Shown one piece after another: positions 44,977-57,826 of a DNA stretch of 64,000 nucleotides. Origin of the DNA: Bryobacteraceae bacterium (GTDB taxonomy: Bacteria; Acidobacteriota; Terriglobia; Bryobacterales; Bryobacteraceae); the NCBI GenBank assembly GCA_023384675.1, contig JAHDVK010000001.1, forward strand, positions 276,404 through 340,403. The letters run 5' to 3'. Within the stretch, counting starts at the first letter, position 1. Each line of letters begins with the position of its first letter. Made by a program: the position numbers and the translations under genes. The notes under the pieces were generated by a model. That model was not told the DNA's origin. It saw nothing but the letters and a program-made list of their open reading frames with translations, and ran no database searches.

Positions 44977-45413
44977 GGTGGCTGACCGCCGCCGCCGCGC
45001 TCTGCCTGCTCGGCTGTGCCGCGCCTCGCGACGATGTGGCCGCCATCCAAGCCGTCAGCGACGCCCGCGCGGAAGCCTTCCGGCGGGGAGACGCGGCGGC
45101 CATCGCGGCGCGGTTCACTAATGACGGCCTGTTGATGGCTCCCGGCGTGCCCGCCGCTCGCGGCCGCGAAGCCGTACGGGCCTATTATCAGAAGCTGTTC
45201 GACGAATTCGAGGCGGATCTTGAAAGCGGCTACGACGAAGTCGAAGTCTCTGGCGATCTCGCCTTCGGCCGCGGCTTCGCGAAAGTGACGGTCCGCCCGA
45301 GGCACGGCGGCGAGGCGCAGTCTTCGACGGCGAAATACATCAATATTCTGCGCCGCCAGCCCAACGGCGAATGGCTCACCACCCACGACATCTGGAACGG
45401 GAACGAGCCGTAG
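44973..45413 (+). CDS. SnoaL/DUF4440-like (NTF2 fold) lipoprotein
   Basis: A 146-residue protein. The N-terminus WLTAAAALCLLGCAAP is a lipoprotein signal with a clear lipobox LLGC. The rest is an NTF2-like fold: AIQAVSDARAEAFRRGDAAAIAARFTNDGLLMAPGVPAARGREAVRAYYQKLF and ending YINILRRQPNGEWLTTHDIWNGN. This is the DUF4440/ketosteroid isomerase-like group. The GTG start at 44973 overlaps the peptidase TGA. Confidence 0.85.
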
Positions 45414-46160
45414 GGGCGCTTCACGTGCGGGTGGCGGTGATTTCGAAGTTGCTGCCCCATTTCGCGAGCGGGGGACAGCGGAGCAGAAGGTCGTCGGCGA
45501 AGCGCGCGAGACGGTAGCCGGCGGCGAAGCCGGGCATCAGGCCGGCGAGCGGTGTCGAGCCGAAATCGTAGTAGCCTCCGTTCACAAGAAACCCTTCTTT
45601 TTCAAATAGCTGGACCACCCGCGGCAGGTCGAGCTCACGCTCGTCGTCGGTCTGGTATTTCGCCATCAGCCTCGGAAACAACAGCCGGCCCACCTTGCCG
45701 GACAGGCGGTTGACGGAGGGGTCGAGAGCGTAAACGCGGCCGCCGGGCTTGAGCAGGCGCGCGAGGAGCGCGGGCATGGCTTCCAGTTCCGGGTCGGGCA
45801 GATGGTGCAGGAAAAACACCGCCAAAATCGCGTCAAAAACGGCCTCCGGGGACAGTTTTTCGGCCGTTTTGACGTCAAAAAACGCGTTCTTCACGCCTTG
45901 CCGCGCCGCCGAGGCCCGGGCCTCGGCGATTCCGGCCTCCGAGATGTCGATCCCCGTCAGATGAGCAACCCGAGGCGCCAGCAGAAGCTCAGTGTCCCCC
46001 AACCCGCAACCGATTGAAAGCACGCGAGATTCCGGCGTCAGCGCACAGGCTGCAACTATGCGCGCGACAAGATGCCGCCGGAACGCCACCACGGCGGGCC
46101 GCGCGAAGTGTTCCGGCCCGTAGGTGGAGTAAAGGCGGTTGTGGTACTCGATTTCGCGTT

Positions 46161-49025
<2,865 letters not shown>

Positions 49026-49140
49026 GCCTGTGATTATACGACCGGCGGGCGACCCGGGCGGATTTCCATCACGGAGGCGTTTGTCCTCATCTGATAGGCT
49101 GGAATCTGTCAGTTTTTCATCACACTGAAACGGTCGTTCC

Positions 49141-50436
49141 ATGCCCAGCGAAACTCTTACCATCACCGACAACCGAACTGGAAAACAGTATGAAGTCCCG
49201 ATCGAGCACGGGACCATCCGCGCGATCGATCTGAGGAAGATCAAGACGGATGCAGAAGATTTTGGCCTGATGACTTACGATCCGGGCTATACGAACACGG
49301 CGGCGTGCAAGAGCACGATCACGTTTATCGACGGCGACAAAGGCATTCTGCGCTACCGCGGCTACCCGATCGAACAACTGGCCGAAAAGGCGGACTTCCT
49401 GGAAGTCGCCTACCTGCTTTACTTCGGTGAACTGCCCACGAAGCGGCAGCATGACGAGTTCACGCGGATGGTGATGAGCCATACGTTCATCCACGAACAG
49501 GCCAAGAAGTTCATCGACGGCTTCCGGCACGACGCGCACCCAATGGGGATGTTTCTGTCCACGGTGGCGGCGCTTTCCACATTCTTCAAGGAAGGCAAGG
49601 ATATTTTCGACGAACGCAACCGGCTGATTCAGTTCCACCGGATGGTGGCGAAGATGCCGACGATCGCGGCGTTCTGCTACCGGCACTCGATCGGCATGCC
49701 GTTCGCGTACCCGGACAACGACCTCAGCTATTCCGGCAACTTCCTGAACATGATGTTCAAGAAGACAGAGATGAAGTACAAGCCGAACCCGGTGCTGGAG
49801 CGCGCTCTGGATGTGCTCTTCATCCTGCACGCGGACCACGAACAGAACTGTTCGACCACGTCGATGCGGGCGATCGGCAGTTCGCACTGCGATCCGTTCA
49901 CGGCGCTCGCCGGGGCGGCGGCGGCGCTTTACGGGCCGCTGCACGGCGGAGCGAACGAAGCCGTGCTGCGGATGCTTGTGGAGATCGGCTCCAAGGACAG
50001 CGTGCCGGAGTTCATCCGCCAGGTGAAGGCGGGCGAAGGCAAGCGGCTGATGGGTTTCGGCCACCGCGTGTACAAGAACTACGATCCGCGGGCGAAGATC
50101 ATCAAACAAATCGCCTTTGAAGTGTTCGAGGTGACCGGGCGGAATCCGCTGCTGGATCTGGCGCTGGAACTGGAGCGAATCGCCCTGGAAGACGATTACT
50201 TCGTGAAGCGCAAGCTCTACCCGAACGTGGATTTCTATTCGGGGCTGATCTATCAGGCGATGAATTTCCCTACTGCGATGTTCCCGGTGCTGTTCGCGAT
50301 TCCGCGCACGCCGGGCTGGCTGTCGCAGTGGGAAGAGCAGATTCTGGATCCGGATCAGAAGATCGCGCGTCCGCGGCAAGTGTATTTGGGGGAGGGCGAG
50401 CGGGCGTATGTGCCGATGGATGAGCGTTCGGCGTAG
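49141..50436 (+). CDS. gltA: Citrate synthase
   Basis: A 431-residue TCA-cycle enzyme that condenses oxaloacetate with acetyl-CoA. Active-site residues are visible: His in GPLHGGANEAVLRML, His and Arg in MGFGHRVYKNYDPRAKII, and Asp in LYPNVDFYSGLIYQAM. The N-terminal beta-rich part (TDNRTGKQYEVPIEHGTIRAIDL) indicates the Gram-negative hexameric type, usually NADH-sensitive. Length is normal. Confidence 0.97.
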   Translation: MPSETLTITDNRTGKQYEVPIEHGTIRAIDLRKIKTDAEDFGLMTYDPGYTNTAACKSTITFIDGDKGILRYRGYPIEQLAEKADFLEVAYLLYFGELPTKRQHDEFTRMVMSHTFIHEQAKKFIDGFRHDAHPMGMFLSTVAALSTFFKEGKDIFDERNRLIQFHRMVAKMPTIAAFCYRHSIGMPFAYPDNDLSYSGNFLNMMFKKTEMKYKPNPVLERALDVLFILHADHEQNCSTTSMRAIGSSHCDPFTALAGAAAALYGPLHGGANEAVLRMLVEIGSKDSVPEFIRQVKAGEGKRLMGFGHRVYKNYDPRAKIIKQIAFEVFEVTGRNPLLDLALELERIALEDDYFVKRKLYPNVDFYSGLIYQAMNFPTAMFPVLFAIPRTPGWLSQWEEQILDPDQKIARPRQVYLGEGERAYVPMDERSA

Positions 50437-50571
50437 GCGGCGGCAGGGGGCGGGTGCGCTTCCTCCTCGCTGACGCTCGGGGCTGTGGATGTTTACGCGA
50501 ATGTGAAGGGGCAGTGCGCGAATTAGCCTGCGCGGCGGAACTCGCCGTTTTGGCGAGAATAGAAGTAAGCC

Positions 50572-51729
50572 ATGACTTGCTGTCTGCTGCTGGCGCTGGC
50601 ACTGACGGATCTGCACTCGGCGGCGCGCGCCGGGGATGTGATGAGTGTGCGCACGCTGGTGGAACGCGGCGCGGACGTGAACGAATACGACCGGCTGGGC
50701 GGTACGCCGCTGCATGACGCGGCCTGGAATGGGGCGGCGGAGATTGTCGAGTTGCTGCTGGCGCGCGGCGCGAATCCGAATGCGCGGCACAAAGAGGCGG
50801 GCTCCACGCCGTTGCACTATGCCGTGTTGATGGACCGGCAAGACGCGGTGCGGGCGTTGTTGAAGGGTGGCGCGGAGGTGAACGCCCGGTACACGAACGG
50901 CTCCTCGGCGCTGCATCTGGCGGCGAACCGCGGGCACGGAGCGATCATCGAACTGCTGCTGGCGGCGGGCATGGATGTCAACGTCAAGGACAACGCGGGC
51001 GGCACGCCGCTGGACGAAGCGGCCTGGAAGGGGCAGGCCGAGGCCGCGAAACTGCTGATTGAGCGCGGCGCGGAAGTGATGGTCCGCAACAAGAATACGG
51101 GCGCGACGCCGCTGCACGAAGCGGCGGTGAAGGGCCATGCGGCGGTGGCGGCGGTTTTGCTGGACGCGGGCGCGGACTTGCAGGCGAAGGACGCGGCGGG
51201 CTCGACGCCGCTCGATGAGGCGCTGCGCTACCGGCACACGCGCGTGGTCGAGCTGCTGATGGAGCGGGGCGCGAAGATGGAAGCGCCGGAGCAATTGAAG
51301 CAGGCGGTGATGCGCGGTCAGGCCGACCTCGTGGGGTTACTGCTGGCCAAAGGCGGAAGTCCGAAAGGCCTGCTGCACGACGCCGCGTTGAAGGGGCACG
51401 CGCGGGTGGCGGATCTGCTGCTGCAGCATGGCGCGGATGTGAACGAACGCAATGCCGCGGGCGCGACGCCGCTGCACGACGCGGCGCTGGCCGGGCAGCG
51501 GGCGATGTGCGAACTGCTGCTCGATAAGGGCGCGGATATCGACGCCACGGAGACCGAGAACGGCTCGACGCCGCTGCATTACGCGGCGAGTTGGGGGCGC
51601 GCGGCGGTGGCGGACCTGCTGGTAACGCGCGGCGCGGACCGCCGCAAGCAGACCCTGAGCGGCAAGACCGCGGCGGTGCTGGCGCACGAAGGCGGATTCG
51701 ACGAACTGGCCGGGCGGCTGCGGCCCTGA
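50572..51729 (+). CDS. Ankyrin-repeat protein
   Basis: A 385-residue protein made almost wholly of about eleven ankyrin repeats of 31-33 residues: GxTPLHDAAxxGxxxxVxLLLxxGADVNxxx. One repeat near 230-260 (APEQLKQAVMRGQADLVGLLLAKGG) is degenerate. The N-terminus (MTCCLLLALALTDLHSAARAGD) is hydrophobic and may be a short signal peptide, which would put it in the periplasm. It acts by protein binding; the partner is unknown. Confidence 0.9.
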   Translation: MTCCLLLALALTDLHSAARAGDVMSVRTLVERGADVNEYDRLGGTPLHDAAWNGAAEIVELLLARGANPNARHKEAGSTPLHYAVLMDRQDAVRALLKGGAEVNARYTNGSSALHLAANRGHGAIIELLLAAGMDVNVKDNAGGTPLDEAAWKGQAEAAKLLIERGAEVMVRNKNTGATPLHEAAVKGHAAVAAVLLDAGADLQAKDAAGSTPLDEALRYRHTRVVELLMERGAKMEAPEQLKQAVMRGQADLVGLLLAKGGSPKGLLHDAALKGHARVADLLLQHGADVNERNAAGATPLHDAALAGQRAMCELLLDKGADIDATETENGSTPLHYAASWGRAAVADLLVTRGADRRKQTLSGKTAAVLAHEGGFDELAGRLRP

Positions 51730-51788
51730 TCCGCTTTCAGGATCGAATTCTCCGTTTTCCGGTAAGCTGGAAGAACGAGGAACCGATC

Positions 51789-53186
51789 ATGATCAATCGA
51801 CGCAAGATTCTCTCCGTTCTGGGCGCGCTGCCGGCAGCCGGCCTCGCCTATCAATCGCCAACTCCCGCTAAGGCGCATGGTCACTTGCCGCAGCGCGTGC
51901 TGGGCCGCACGGGCCGGTGGGTGGTGCCGTATGCTTTCGGCGGTCAGGCTTCGGTGCAGCGGACGCCGGAAGGGATCGACCCGGTGGACATCGTCGTGCG
52001 CGTGGTCGAGCAGGGCGTGAACTATCTCGACACCGCGAACGGCTATGGTCCCAGCCAGGTGAACATGGGCGAGGCCTTCAAGCGTCTGAAGCTGCGCCCG
52101 CATGAGCCGGGCTACGATGCGGCGCTGCGTGAGCGGCTGTTCATCGCCACGAAGACCGGGCGGCGCTTTGCACACGCTCCGGGCGTGGAAGGGCCGACGG
52201 CGGTGGAGGAGTTGCGCCGGTCGCTGACGCAGATGTTCGGCGACGGAGCGGGCTTCATTCCCGAAGGGGCTTATCTGGATTCGATTCAGATCCACAACCT
52301 GTCGCAGATGGAGCAGGTGGAACAGGTGTACCTGGGCTACAACGAGCGCGGCGGCAAGATGCCGGAGCGCATCGGCGCGCTGACGGCGTTGATCGATTAC
52401 CGGGACGGGACGAACTATACGGGCCTGAATCCGGAGCGGAAGAAGTGGGTGCGGCATCTGGGCATCACGGGGCACCTGAGTTCGGCGGTGCTGATGAATG
52501 CGATTCACCGCGACACGGGTGATCATCTGGACACGATGCTGATCGCACTGAATGCCAACGACCGCGCGTACGGCGCGCATCAGTACAACGCGATCCCGGT
52601 TGCGCGCGCGAAGGGGATGGGCATCATCGCGATGAAGATCTTCTCCGACGGGACGTTTTACGGCAAGGAGGCGCGGTTCTCGCGCAACGCGGCGGACACG
52701 TATCTGGAAGTGGGCAAGCCGGGCATGGTTGCGCCCGCCGATCTGGTGCGTTATCCGCTCGGCGTGGCGGGGGTGAGCTGCGCGATTGTGGGCATCGGCA
52801 AGGTTGACCGCGCGAACGCCGAGAAGGATCAGTTGGTGACCAACATGACGGCGGCGCTGGATGGCACGGTGGGCGAGGCCGAGATGCTGGCGATTGAGAA
52901 GCGCGTGCGGGCAAGGCACGGGCTGGACACGAACTACTTCCAGGACCGGCACGGATTGAAGCAGCCTACCGATGTGAAGGCGGTGAAGGACGGCGATCGC
53001 GTGCGGGTGACGTGGCAGACGGCGTTCGCGGGAGCGGAGCCGGTGAAGACGTACGACATCATGGCGGGGTCGAAACGGCTGGCTTCGGTGCCGTTCCGTC
53101 CGCAGTTGACGCTGGATCCGCTGGAGTTTTTCGTGCCGGCGGCGGAGGTTGGCGGCGGCGAGGTGCGCGTGGTGGCGGTGGCGTAG
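51789..53186 (+). CDS. Tat-exported aldo/keto reductase
   Basis: A 465-residue protein. The leader is MINRRKILSVLGALPAAGLA. The AKR fold shows the catalytic set: Asp/Tyr in YLDTANGYGPSQ, Lys in FIATKTGRR and His in SIQIHNLSQ. The last 70 residues form an added domain (VRVTWQTAFAGAEPVKTYDIMAGSKRLASVPF), fibronectin-like. ATG 51789 opens the leader. It is one of several exported oxidoreductases in this window; substrate unknown. Confidence 0.85.
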   Translation: MINRRKILSVLGALPAAGLAYQSPTPAKAHGHLPQRVLGRTGRWVVPYAFGGQASVQRTPEGIDPVDIVVRVVEQGVNYLDTANGYGPSQVNMGEAFKRLKLRPHEPGYDAALRERLFIATKTGRRFAHAPGVEGPTAVEELRRSLTQMFGDGAGFIPEGAYLDSIQIHNLSQMEQVEQVYLGYNERGGKMPERIGALTALIDYRDGTNYTGLNPERKKWVRHLGITGHLSSAVLMNAIHRDTGDHLDTMLIALNANDRAYGAHQYNAIPVARAKGMGIIAMKIFSDGTFYGKEARFSRNAADTYLEVGKPGMVAPADLVRYPLGVAGVSCAIVGIGKVDRANAEKDQLVTNMTAALDGTVGEAEMLAIEKRVRARHGLDTNYFQDRHGLKQPTDVKAVKDGDRVRVTWQTAFAGAEPVKTYDIMAGSKRLASVPFRPQLTLDPLEFFVPAAEVGGGEVRVVAVA

Positions 53187-53195
53187 GGGCGGGAT

Positions 53196-53942
53196 TTACC
53201 GGGGCGGATCCTCGAAGGTGATGGTGGATTCCGCCCCGAAGCGTTTGTATTGGGTATAGCGGATGTTGAGCTTCATCCGGACGGGGCCGGTGCGGAAGTC
53301 CAGCAGGTCGTCGGCGACGGTGAGGGCAGGGAACCAGTGTTCGCCGTCGATGGGTTCGCGCAGGGTGGTGAAGCGGGGAAAGAGGTTTTCGTTCGTGCGG
53401 GTGCGGAGTTCCGGGACGGCGCGGCCGTAGGTGCGGACGATGGAGAGGGACCCCTTTTCGGCCCAGATGAGGCCGTCGAACATGCGAAAGCCGTGAAAGA
53501 GCTGGCGGGGGGTGAGTTCGAGGACCCAGCAGTCGCGGCCGTCCACATCCTCGTCGCCCTTGAAGCGGACGATGTAGCGGGGCAGGAGTTCGGGGGTGAT
53601 CAGCAGGGGTTGGATGTCGCGGATGTCGGCGAAGTCCTCGGGGGTGAGGATCAGACGCTTGAGCGTGTTGGAGGGGGCGCGGACGAGCTGTTCGGTGCGA
53701 TCGCCGGTTGGGGAGAAGATGATGTCGCGGGTTTCGCGGTACTGACCGCCGCGCGGACCGCCTTCCTCGATCACGACCTGCTGGCGGTAGGTGTATTGGG
53801 CGCGGGCCTGCTGCGCGGCGAGTTCGCGTTCGGCGATGCGGCGGGCAAGATCGGGCGGGGGATCGGCGGCGAACAGGGGGGCGGATGTTAGGATGAAGGC
53901 GGCATAAACCATGAGCCGCCGGTATCTGATCACACTCTGCAT
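53196..53942 (-). CDS. Secreted hypothetical protein, paralogue of 26374-27453
   Basis: A 248-residue protein. The chosen ATG gives a normal signal peptide with basic n-region (MQSVIRYRRLMVYAAFILTSAPLFA). A second ATG at 53912 lacks positive charges. The mature part is helix then beta-rich, with VDGRDCWVLEL, FDGLIWAEKGSLSIVRTYG and the end MKLNIRYTQYKRFGAESTITFEDPPR. The last block matches the C-terminus of the protein at 26374-27453. Function unknown, perhaps a LolA-like carrier fold. Its 5' end overlaps the start of the CPBP protease gene on the other strand. Confidence 0.75.
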   Translation of the reverse strand: MQSVIRYRRLMVYAAFILTSAPLFAADPPPDLARRIAERELAAQQARAQYTYRQQVVIEEGGPRGGQYRETRDIIFSPTGDRTEQLVRAPSNTLKRLILTPEDFADIRDIQPLLITPELLPRYIVRFKGDEDVDGRDCWVLELTPRQLFHGFRMFDGLIWAEKGSLSIVRTYGRAVPELRTRTNENLFPRFTTLREPIDGEHWFPALTVADDLLDFRTGPVRMKLNIRYTQYKRFGAESTITFEDPPR

Positions 53943-54861
53943 CTTGTGGACGGCGGGCTTCATTGGGGCGGCGGTCTATTCTCAACAACAGGGTATCCCG
54001 GCGAGGCTGGCGGCGTGGGCGGCGCTAGCGGTGCTGGTGGAGTTGTCGTGGTACATCACGCTGGCTTTTGAGGAGGTGCGTGCGAGGTGGGGGGTCGGCG
54101 CGCTGGTAGCGCTGGCGCCGGCTCCATATTTAATCTACAGCGCGCCGGCGGGCGTGTTCCGGGTGGAGTCGATGGTGGCGATTTGGGTAGGGGCGGCGGT
54201 GGTCTGCGGCTGGTTCCGGTGGTTCGGGCGGCGGCAGGTGACGGATCTGCTCTTTTTGCTGGTGATGGCGGCGCCGCTGCTGTTCAAGGGGTTTGCGCTG
54301 GTGTATGACCGGCCGCTGCCGGGGTTGCGGCTGGAGTTTTTAGGTCAATTGTTGTGGATCCGGCTGGGCGTGCTGGCGGTGCTGCAGCAGCGGCCCGAAC
54401 GCGGGATTCACTTCGGATTCTGGCCGAAGGCCGCGGAGTGGCGGACGGGCCTGTTGTATGGGGCGGCGGGCGCGCTGGCGGCGCTGCCGGTGGCATGGTG
54501 GATCGGGTTCATCCAGGCGGCGCCGTGGCGAGGCTGGGAAATGACGGCAGGGTTAGCCGCGGGCACGTTTCTGGGGGTGCTGTGGGTGGTGGCGCTGAGC
54601 GAGGAGTTCTTCTTCCGGGGTTTGTTGCAGCAATGGCTGGAACAGATGACCGGGCGGCCCGGCGTGGCGCTGGCGGTGGCGTCGGCTCTGTTCGGCGCGG
54701 CGCATCTGGGGTTCCGGGCGTTTCCGAACTGGGAGTTCGCGGGACTGGCGGGCGCGATGGGCGTGGTGTACGGGCTGGCATTCCGCGCGGGCGGCGGCAT
54801 CCGGGCGGCAATGGTGGCGCACGCGCTGGTGGTGACGGTGTGGCGGGTGGGATTCCGGTAG
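53911..54861 (+). CDS. CPBP (CAAX/Abi) family intramembrane metalloprotease
   Basis: A 316-residue membrane protein with about eight TM helices. The metal-binding motifs are ALSEEFFFRGLLQQWLEQ (EExxxR), FGAAHLGFRAFPNWEF (His) and AAMVAHALVVTVW (His). Members process prenylated or bacteriocin-type proteins. The ATG at 53911 begins MSRRYLITLCILWTAGFIGAAVYS, a first TM helix. It starts opposite, and overlapping, the secreted hypothetical gene. Confidence 0.88.
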   Translation: MSRRYLITLCILWTAGFIGAAVYSQQQGIPARLAAWAALAVLVELSWYITLAFEEVRARWGVGALVALAPAPYLIYSAPAGVFRVESMVAIWVGAAVVCGWFRWFGRRQVTDLLFLLVMAAPLLFKGFALVYDRPLPGLRLEFLGQLLWIRLGVLAVLQQRPERGIHFGFWPKAAEWRTGLLYGAAGALAALPVAWWIGFIQAAPWRGWEMTAGLAAGTFLGVLWVVALSEEFFFRGLLQQWLEQMTGRPGVALAVASALFGAAHLGFRAFPNWEFAGLAGAMGVVYGLAFRAGGGIRAAMVAHALVVTVWRVGFR

Positions 54862-54880
54862 GCGGCTACAATAAGGGGTT

Positions 54881-56365
54881 ATGGCAACCAGCGCGGCTCC
54901 GCCGTTGGCGAATTCCGGACAACTTGCGAAGTTCGAGCCTGTGATCGGGCTGGAGGTGCATGTCCAGCTCGGCACGCGGACGAAGATCTTTTGCGCGTGT
55001 CCGAACGAATTCGGATCGGCGCCGAACACGAATGTCTGTCCGGTGTGTCTGGGAATGCCGGGGGCGCTGCCGGTATTGAACAAAGAGGCGGTGGAGCGGG
55101 CGATCGAGGCTTCGCTGGCGCTGAATTGCCGCGTGAACCCACGGTCGGTCTTCGCACGCAAGAACTACTTCTATCCGGATCTGCCCAAGGGCTATCAGAT
55201 CTCGCAATACGATCAGCCGCTGGCCGAGCATGGCTGGGTGGAGATCGAAGTCGAGGGCGGAACGAAGCGGATTGGCGTGACGCGCGTGCACATGGAGGAT
55301 GATGCGGGCAAGAGCTCACACGAAGGGTTTCGCGACAGCGGCCTTTACTCGTACGTGGACCTGAACCGCTGCGGATCGCCGCTGATTGAGATTGTCTCCG
55401 AACCGGATATGCGGTCGGCCGACGAGGCGTATGCGTTCGTCACCGAGCTGAAGCAGGCGCTGGAGTACACGGGCGTGTCGAGCTGCGACATGGAAAAGGG
55501 CCACCTGCGCTGCGACGCGAACGTGAGCGTGCGCTTGCGCGGGGCGGAGAAGTTCGGCACGAAGGCCGAGGTGAAGAACCTGAATTCGTTCCGGTTCCTG
55601 AAGCAGGCGATCGAGTATGAGATCGCGCGGCAGGTGGGCTTGATCGAATCGGGCGGCGCGGTGAAGCAGGAGACGCGGCTTTGGAACGTCGAACTCGGCG
55701 AGACGGTGGGGATGCGGAGCAAGGAGGAGGCGCACGACTACCGCTACTTCCCCGAGCCGGATCTGGCTCCGCTGGTGGTGCCCGCGGAGTGGCTGGAATC
55801 GATCCGGGCGAGGATGGGCGAGTTGCCATCGGCGAAGCGCAGGCGTTATGCCGAGGAGCTGGGGTTAAAGTCCTACGATGCTGAAGTGTTGACGGCGGAC
55901 AAGGCGATGGCCGAGTACTTCGAATCCGCCGCTGCCGCCGCCGGCGATGCGAAACTCGCGGCGAATTGGGTGATGGGCGACCTGGCGGGCCTGCTGAAAG
56001 CGGAAGGCAGGACGGTGGCGGAATCGCCGGTGCCGGCCGGGGCGCTCGGCGAACTGGTGGCGCTGGTGGCGAAGGGTGAGCTGACCGGCAAGCTGGCGAA
56101 GGAAGTGCTGGCGAAGATGGCGGCCACGGGCGACCGCGCGGCGGTGATTGTAGAGCGCGAAGGGCTGAAGTCGATCTCCGATACCGGCGAACTGGAGCGG
56201 ATCATTGATGAGGCGATCGCGAATAACCCGAAGCAGGTGGAGCAGTACAGGGCGGGGAAGACCACGCTCGCGCAGTTCTTCATCGGCCAGGTGATGAAGG
56301 CCACCAAGGGGCAGGCCGACCCGGCGGTGGCGAAAGAGATTGTCGAGAAGAAACTTTCGGCCTGA
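54881..56365 (+). CDS. gatB: Aspartyl/glutamyl-tRNA amidotransferase subunit B
   Basis: A 494-residue subunit of the GatCAB complex that converts Glu-tRNA(Gln) or Asp-tRNA(Asn) to the amide. Signatures are [28 protein letters not shown] with zinc cysteines (CACP and CPVCLGMPG), [52 protein letters not shown] and [13 protein letters not shown]. The C-terminal Yqey-like helical tail is complete. GatA and GatC are not in the window. Confidence 0.97.
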   Translation: MATSAAPPLANSGQLAKFEPVIGLEVHVQLGTRTKIFCACPNEFGSAPNTNVCPVCLGMPGALPVLNKEAVERAIEASLALNCRVNPRSVFARKNYFYPDLPKGYQISQYDQPLAEHGWVEIEVEGGTKRIGVTRVHMEDDAGKSSHEGFRDSGLYSYVDLNRCGSPLIEIVSEPDMRSADEAYAFVTELKQALEYTGVSSCDMEKGHLRCDANVSVRLRGAEKFGTKAEVKNLNSFRFLKQAIEYEIARQVGLIESGGAVKQETRLWNVELGETVGMRSKEEAHDYRYFPEPDLAPLVVPAEWLESIRARMGELPSAKRRRYAEELGLKSYDAEVLTADKAMAEYFESAAAAAGDAKLAANWVMGDLAGLLKAEGRTVAESPVPAGALGELVALVAKGELTGKLAKEVLAKMAATGDRAAVIVEREGLKSISDTGELERIIDEAIANNPKQVEQYRAGKTTLAQFFIGQVMKATKGQADPAVAKEIVEKKLSA

Positions 56366-56434
56366 ACCGGTCGTCGTAGCGACAGAAGGAGCCCCGCTTG
56401 GCCGCCATGGCCGCGGTGTGATTTACTGAGACAA

Positions 56435-57379
56435 ATGAAAAACGCTTTCCTGGTCCTAATTCTGGCCGCCGCGCCCCTGGCCGCGCAGGTCAACATGACG
56501 AAAGAAGAGGGGCGGATCGCGGTCAGCATTGACGGCAAGCCTTTCACGACGTTCTACTACAGCGGCGAGGATGTTCCGAAGCCGTTCCTGCATCCGCTGC
56601 TGACGGCGAGCGGCAAGCGCATTACGCGCCTGTATCCGATGGAGAGCGTGGATGGGGAGACGAAGGACCATCCGCACCACCGCGGCCTCTGGTTCACGCA
56701 CGGCGAGATCAACGAGTGGGACTTCTGGGCGAATGAGAAACAGATGGCCGCGAAGCGGAAGCACCAGGGGACGATTGAACTGGTAAAACTGGAGAAGGCG
56801 CAGGGCGGCAAGAAGCAGGGTGAAATCGTCAGCAGGCACATCTGGAAGGCGCCGGACGGCACGCCGCTGATTGAAGAACACCGGAAGATGACGTTCCATG
56901 CCGGCGCCAAGCATCGCGTCGTGGACTTCGACGTGACATTCAAGGCGCTCAGCCCCATCAAGTTCCGCGACACCAAAGAGGGTACGTTCGCCATACGGCT
57001 GCGCGATGAACTGATGGAGCGCAAAGGCGGCACGCTGGTGAATGCCGAAGGCGGCAAGGGCATGCGCGAGGTGTGGGGCAAGCCAAGCCCGTGGAACGAC
57101 TATTACGGTTCGCTGGAAGGCGAGAATGTGGGCGTGGCGATTCTCGACCACCCGGGCAACTACCGGCACCCGACGCACTGGCACTCGCGCGATTACGGCC
57201 TGTTCGCGGCTAACCCCTTCGGCGAGCACGACTACTACCGCGACAAGACGCGCGATGCGGGGCTGTCGCTCGACACCGGCAAGTCGGCGCGCTGGCGGTA
57301 CCGCGTGGTCGTCCACTCCGGGACCACCGAAGAGGCGGGCATCGCGCAGATGTTCGCCGAGTACGCGAAGACGAAGTGA
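56435..57379 (+). CDS. Secreted DUF6807 (PmoA-like) protein
   Basis: A 314-residue secreted protein with signal peptide (MKNAFLVLILAAAPLAAQ). Recognisable sequence of the PmoA-annotated DUF6807 family: FTTFYYSGEDVPKPFLHPLLTASGKRITRLYPM and DHPHHRGLWFTHGEINEWDFW, with FAIRLRDELMERKGG and ILDHPGNYRHPTHWHSRDYGLFAANPFGEHDYY later. The His-rich motifs suggest metal or sugar binding. Despite the name it is not a methane monooxygenase subunit. It overlaps a small cytochrome c gene (GTGA 57376-57379). Confidence 0.85.
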   Translation: MKNAFLVLILAAAPLAAQVNMTKEEGRIAVSIDGKPFTTFYYSGEDVPKPFLHPLLTASGKRITRLYPMESVDGETKDHPHHRGLWFTHGEINEWDFWANEKQMAAKRKHQGTIELVKLEKAQGGKKQGEIVSRHIWKAPDGTPLIEEHRKMTFHAGAKHRVVDFDVTFKALSPIKFRDTKEGTFAIRLRDELMERKGGTLVNAEGGKGMREVWGKPSPWNDYYGSLEGENVGVAILDHPGNYRHPTHWHSRDYGLFAANPFGEHDYYRDKTRDAGLSLDTGKSARWRYRVVVHSGTTEEAGIAQMFAEYAKTK

Positions 57380-57819
57380 AACCAGCTTTGATACTTGCGG
57401 CGGCGCTTGGGCTGATGGCTCAGGCGCCACCGGTGCGTTTGGGAGATCCGCTGCCGGGCCGGGGCGGGGATCCTTCGAAGGCGTTTGCGGCCCTGGAAGT
57501 CGTGGAGCACGATCAGCGGAAAGTGCTGGTGGATGGCGCGGGGATTGTGCGCCGGGTATTCGCGCGCGGGGCTGAGGTGGATGATGAGGTCCGCCTGTAC
57601 CGGCAAGGCAGGGCGCTCTGGCGGGACGTCTGCACGCGCTGTCATGGCGAAGATGGGCAGGATACGCGCTATCCGGGCACGCCTTCGCTGAAAGGCTATG
57701 GCAATGGCCGAGAAACGTCGAAAATCAAGCAGAAGATCGAGCAAAGCAGTACGGTGAACATCTCGCATTACAAGCCCGAGGAGCGCCAGGCGCTGGCGGT
57801 GTTCGTGGGCGGGTTGTAG
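57376..57819 (+). CDS. Secreted small cytochrome c
   Basis: A 147-residue protein with signal peptide (MKPALILAAALGLMAQ). The heme motif is CTRCH (C86-H90) in LWRDVCTRCHGEDGQDTRYPGTPSLKGYGNG. A Met ligand is not obvious in the C-terminal half. The 70-residue linker before the heme domain is polar. GTG start overlapping the DUF6807 stop suggests the two function together, possibly as an electron donor to a periplasmic oxidoreductase. Confidence 0.85.
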   Translation: MKPALILAAALGLMAQAPPVRLGDPLPGRGGDPSKAFAALEVVEHDQRKVLVDGAGIVRRVFARGAEVDDEVRLYRQGRALWRDVCTRCHGEDGQDTRYPGTPSLKGYGNGRETSKIKQKIEQSSTVNISHYKPEERQALAVFVGGL

Positions 57820-57826
57820 TTCTCGG

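Noticed and set aside
49120-51294. A 724-codon minus-strand frame opposite gltA and the ankyrin gene
   Set aside because: The plus-strand genes have unmistakable active-site and repeat motifs; the minus frame is Arg/His-rich repeats mirrored from the ankyrin codons.
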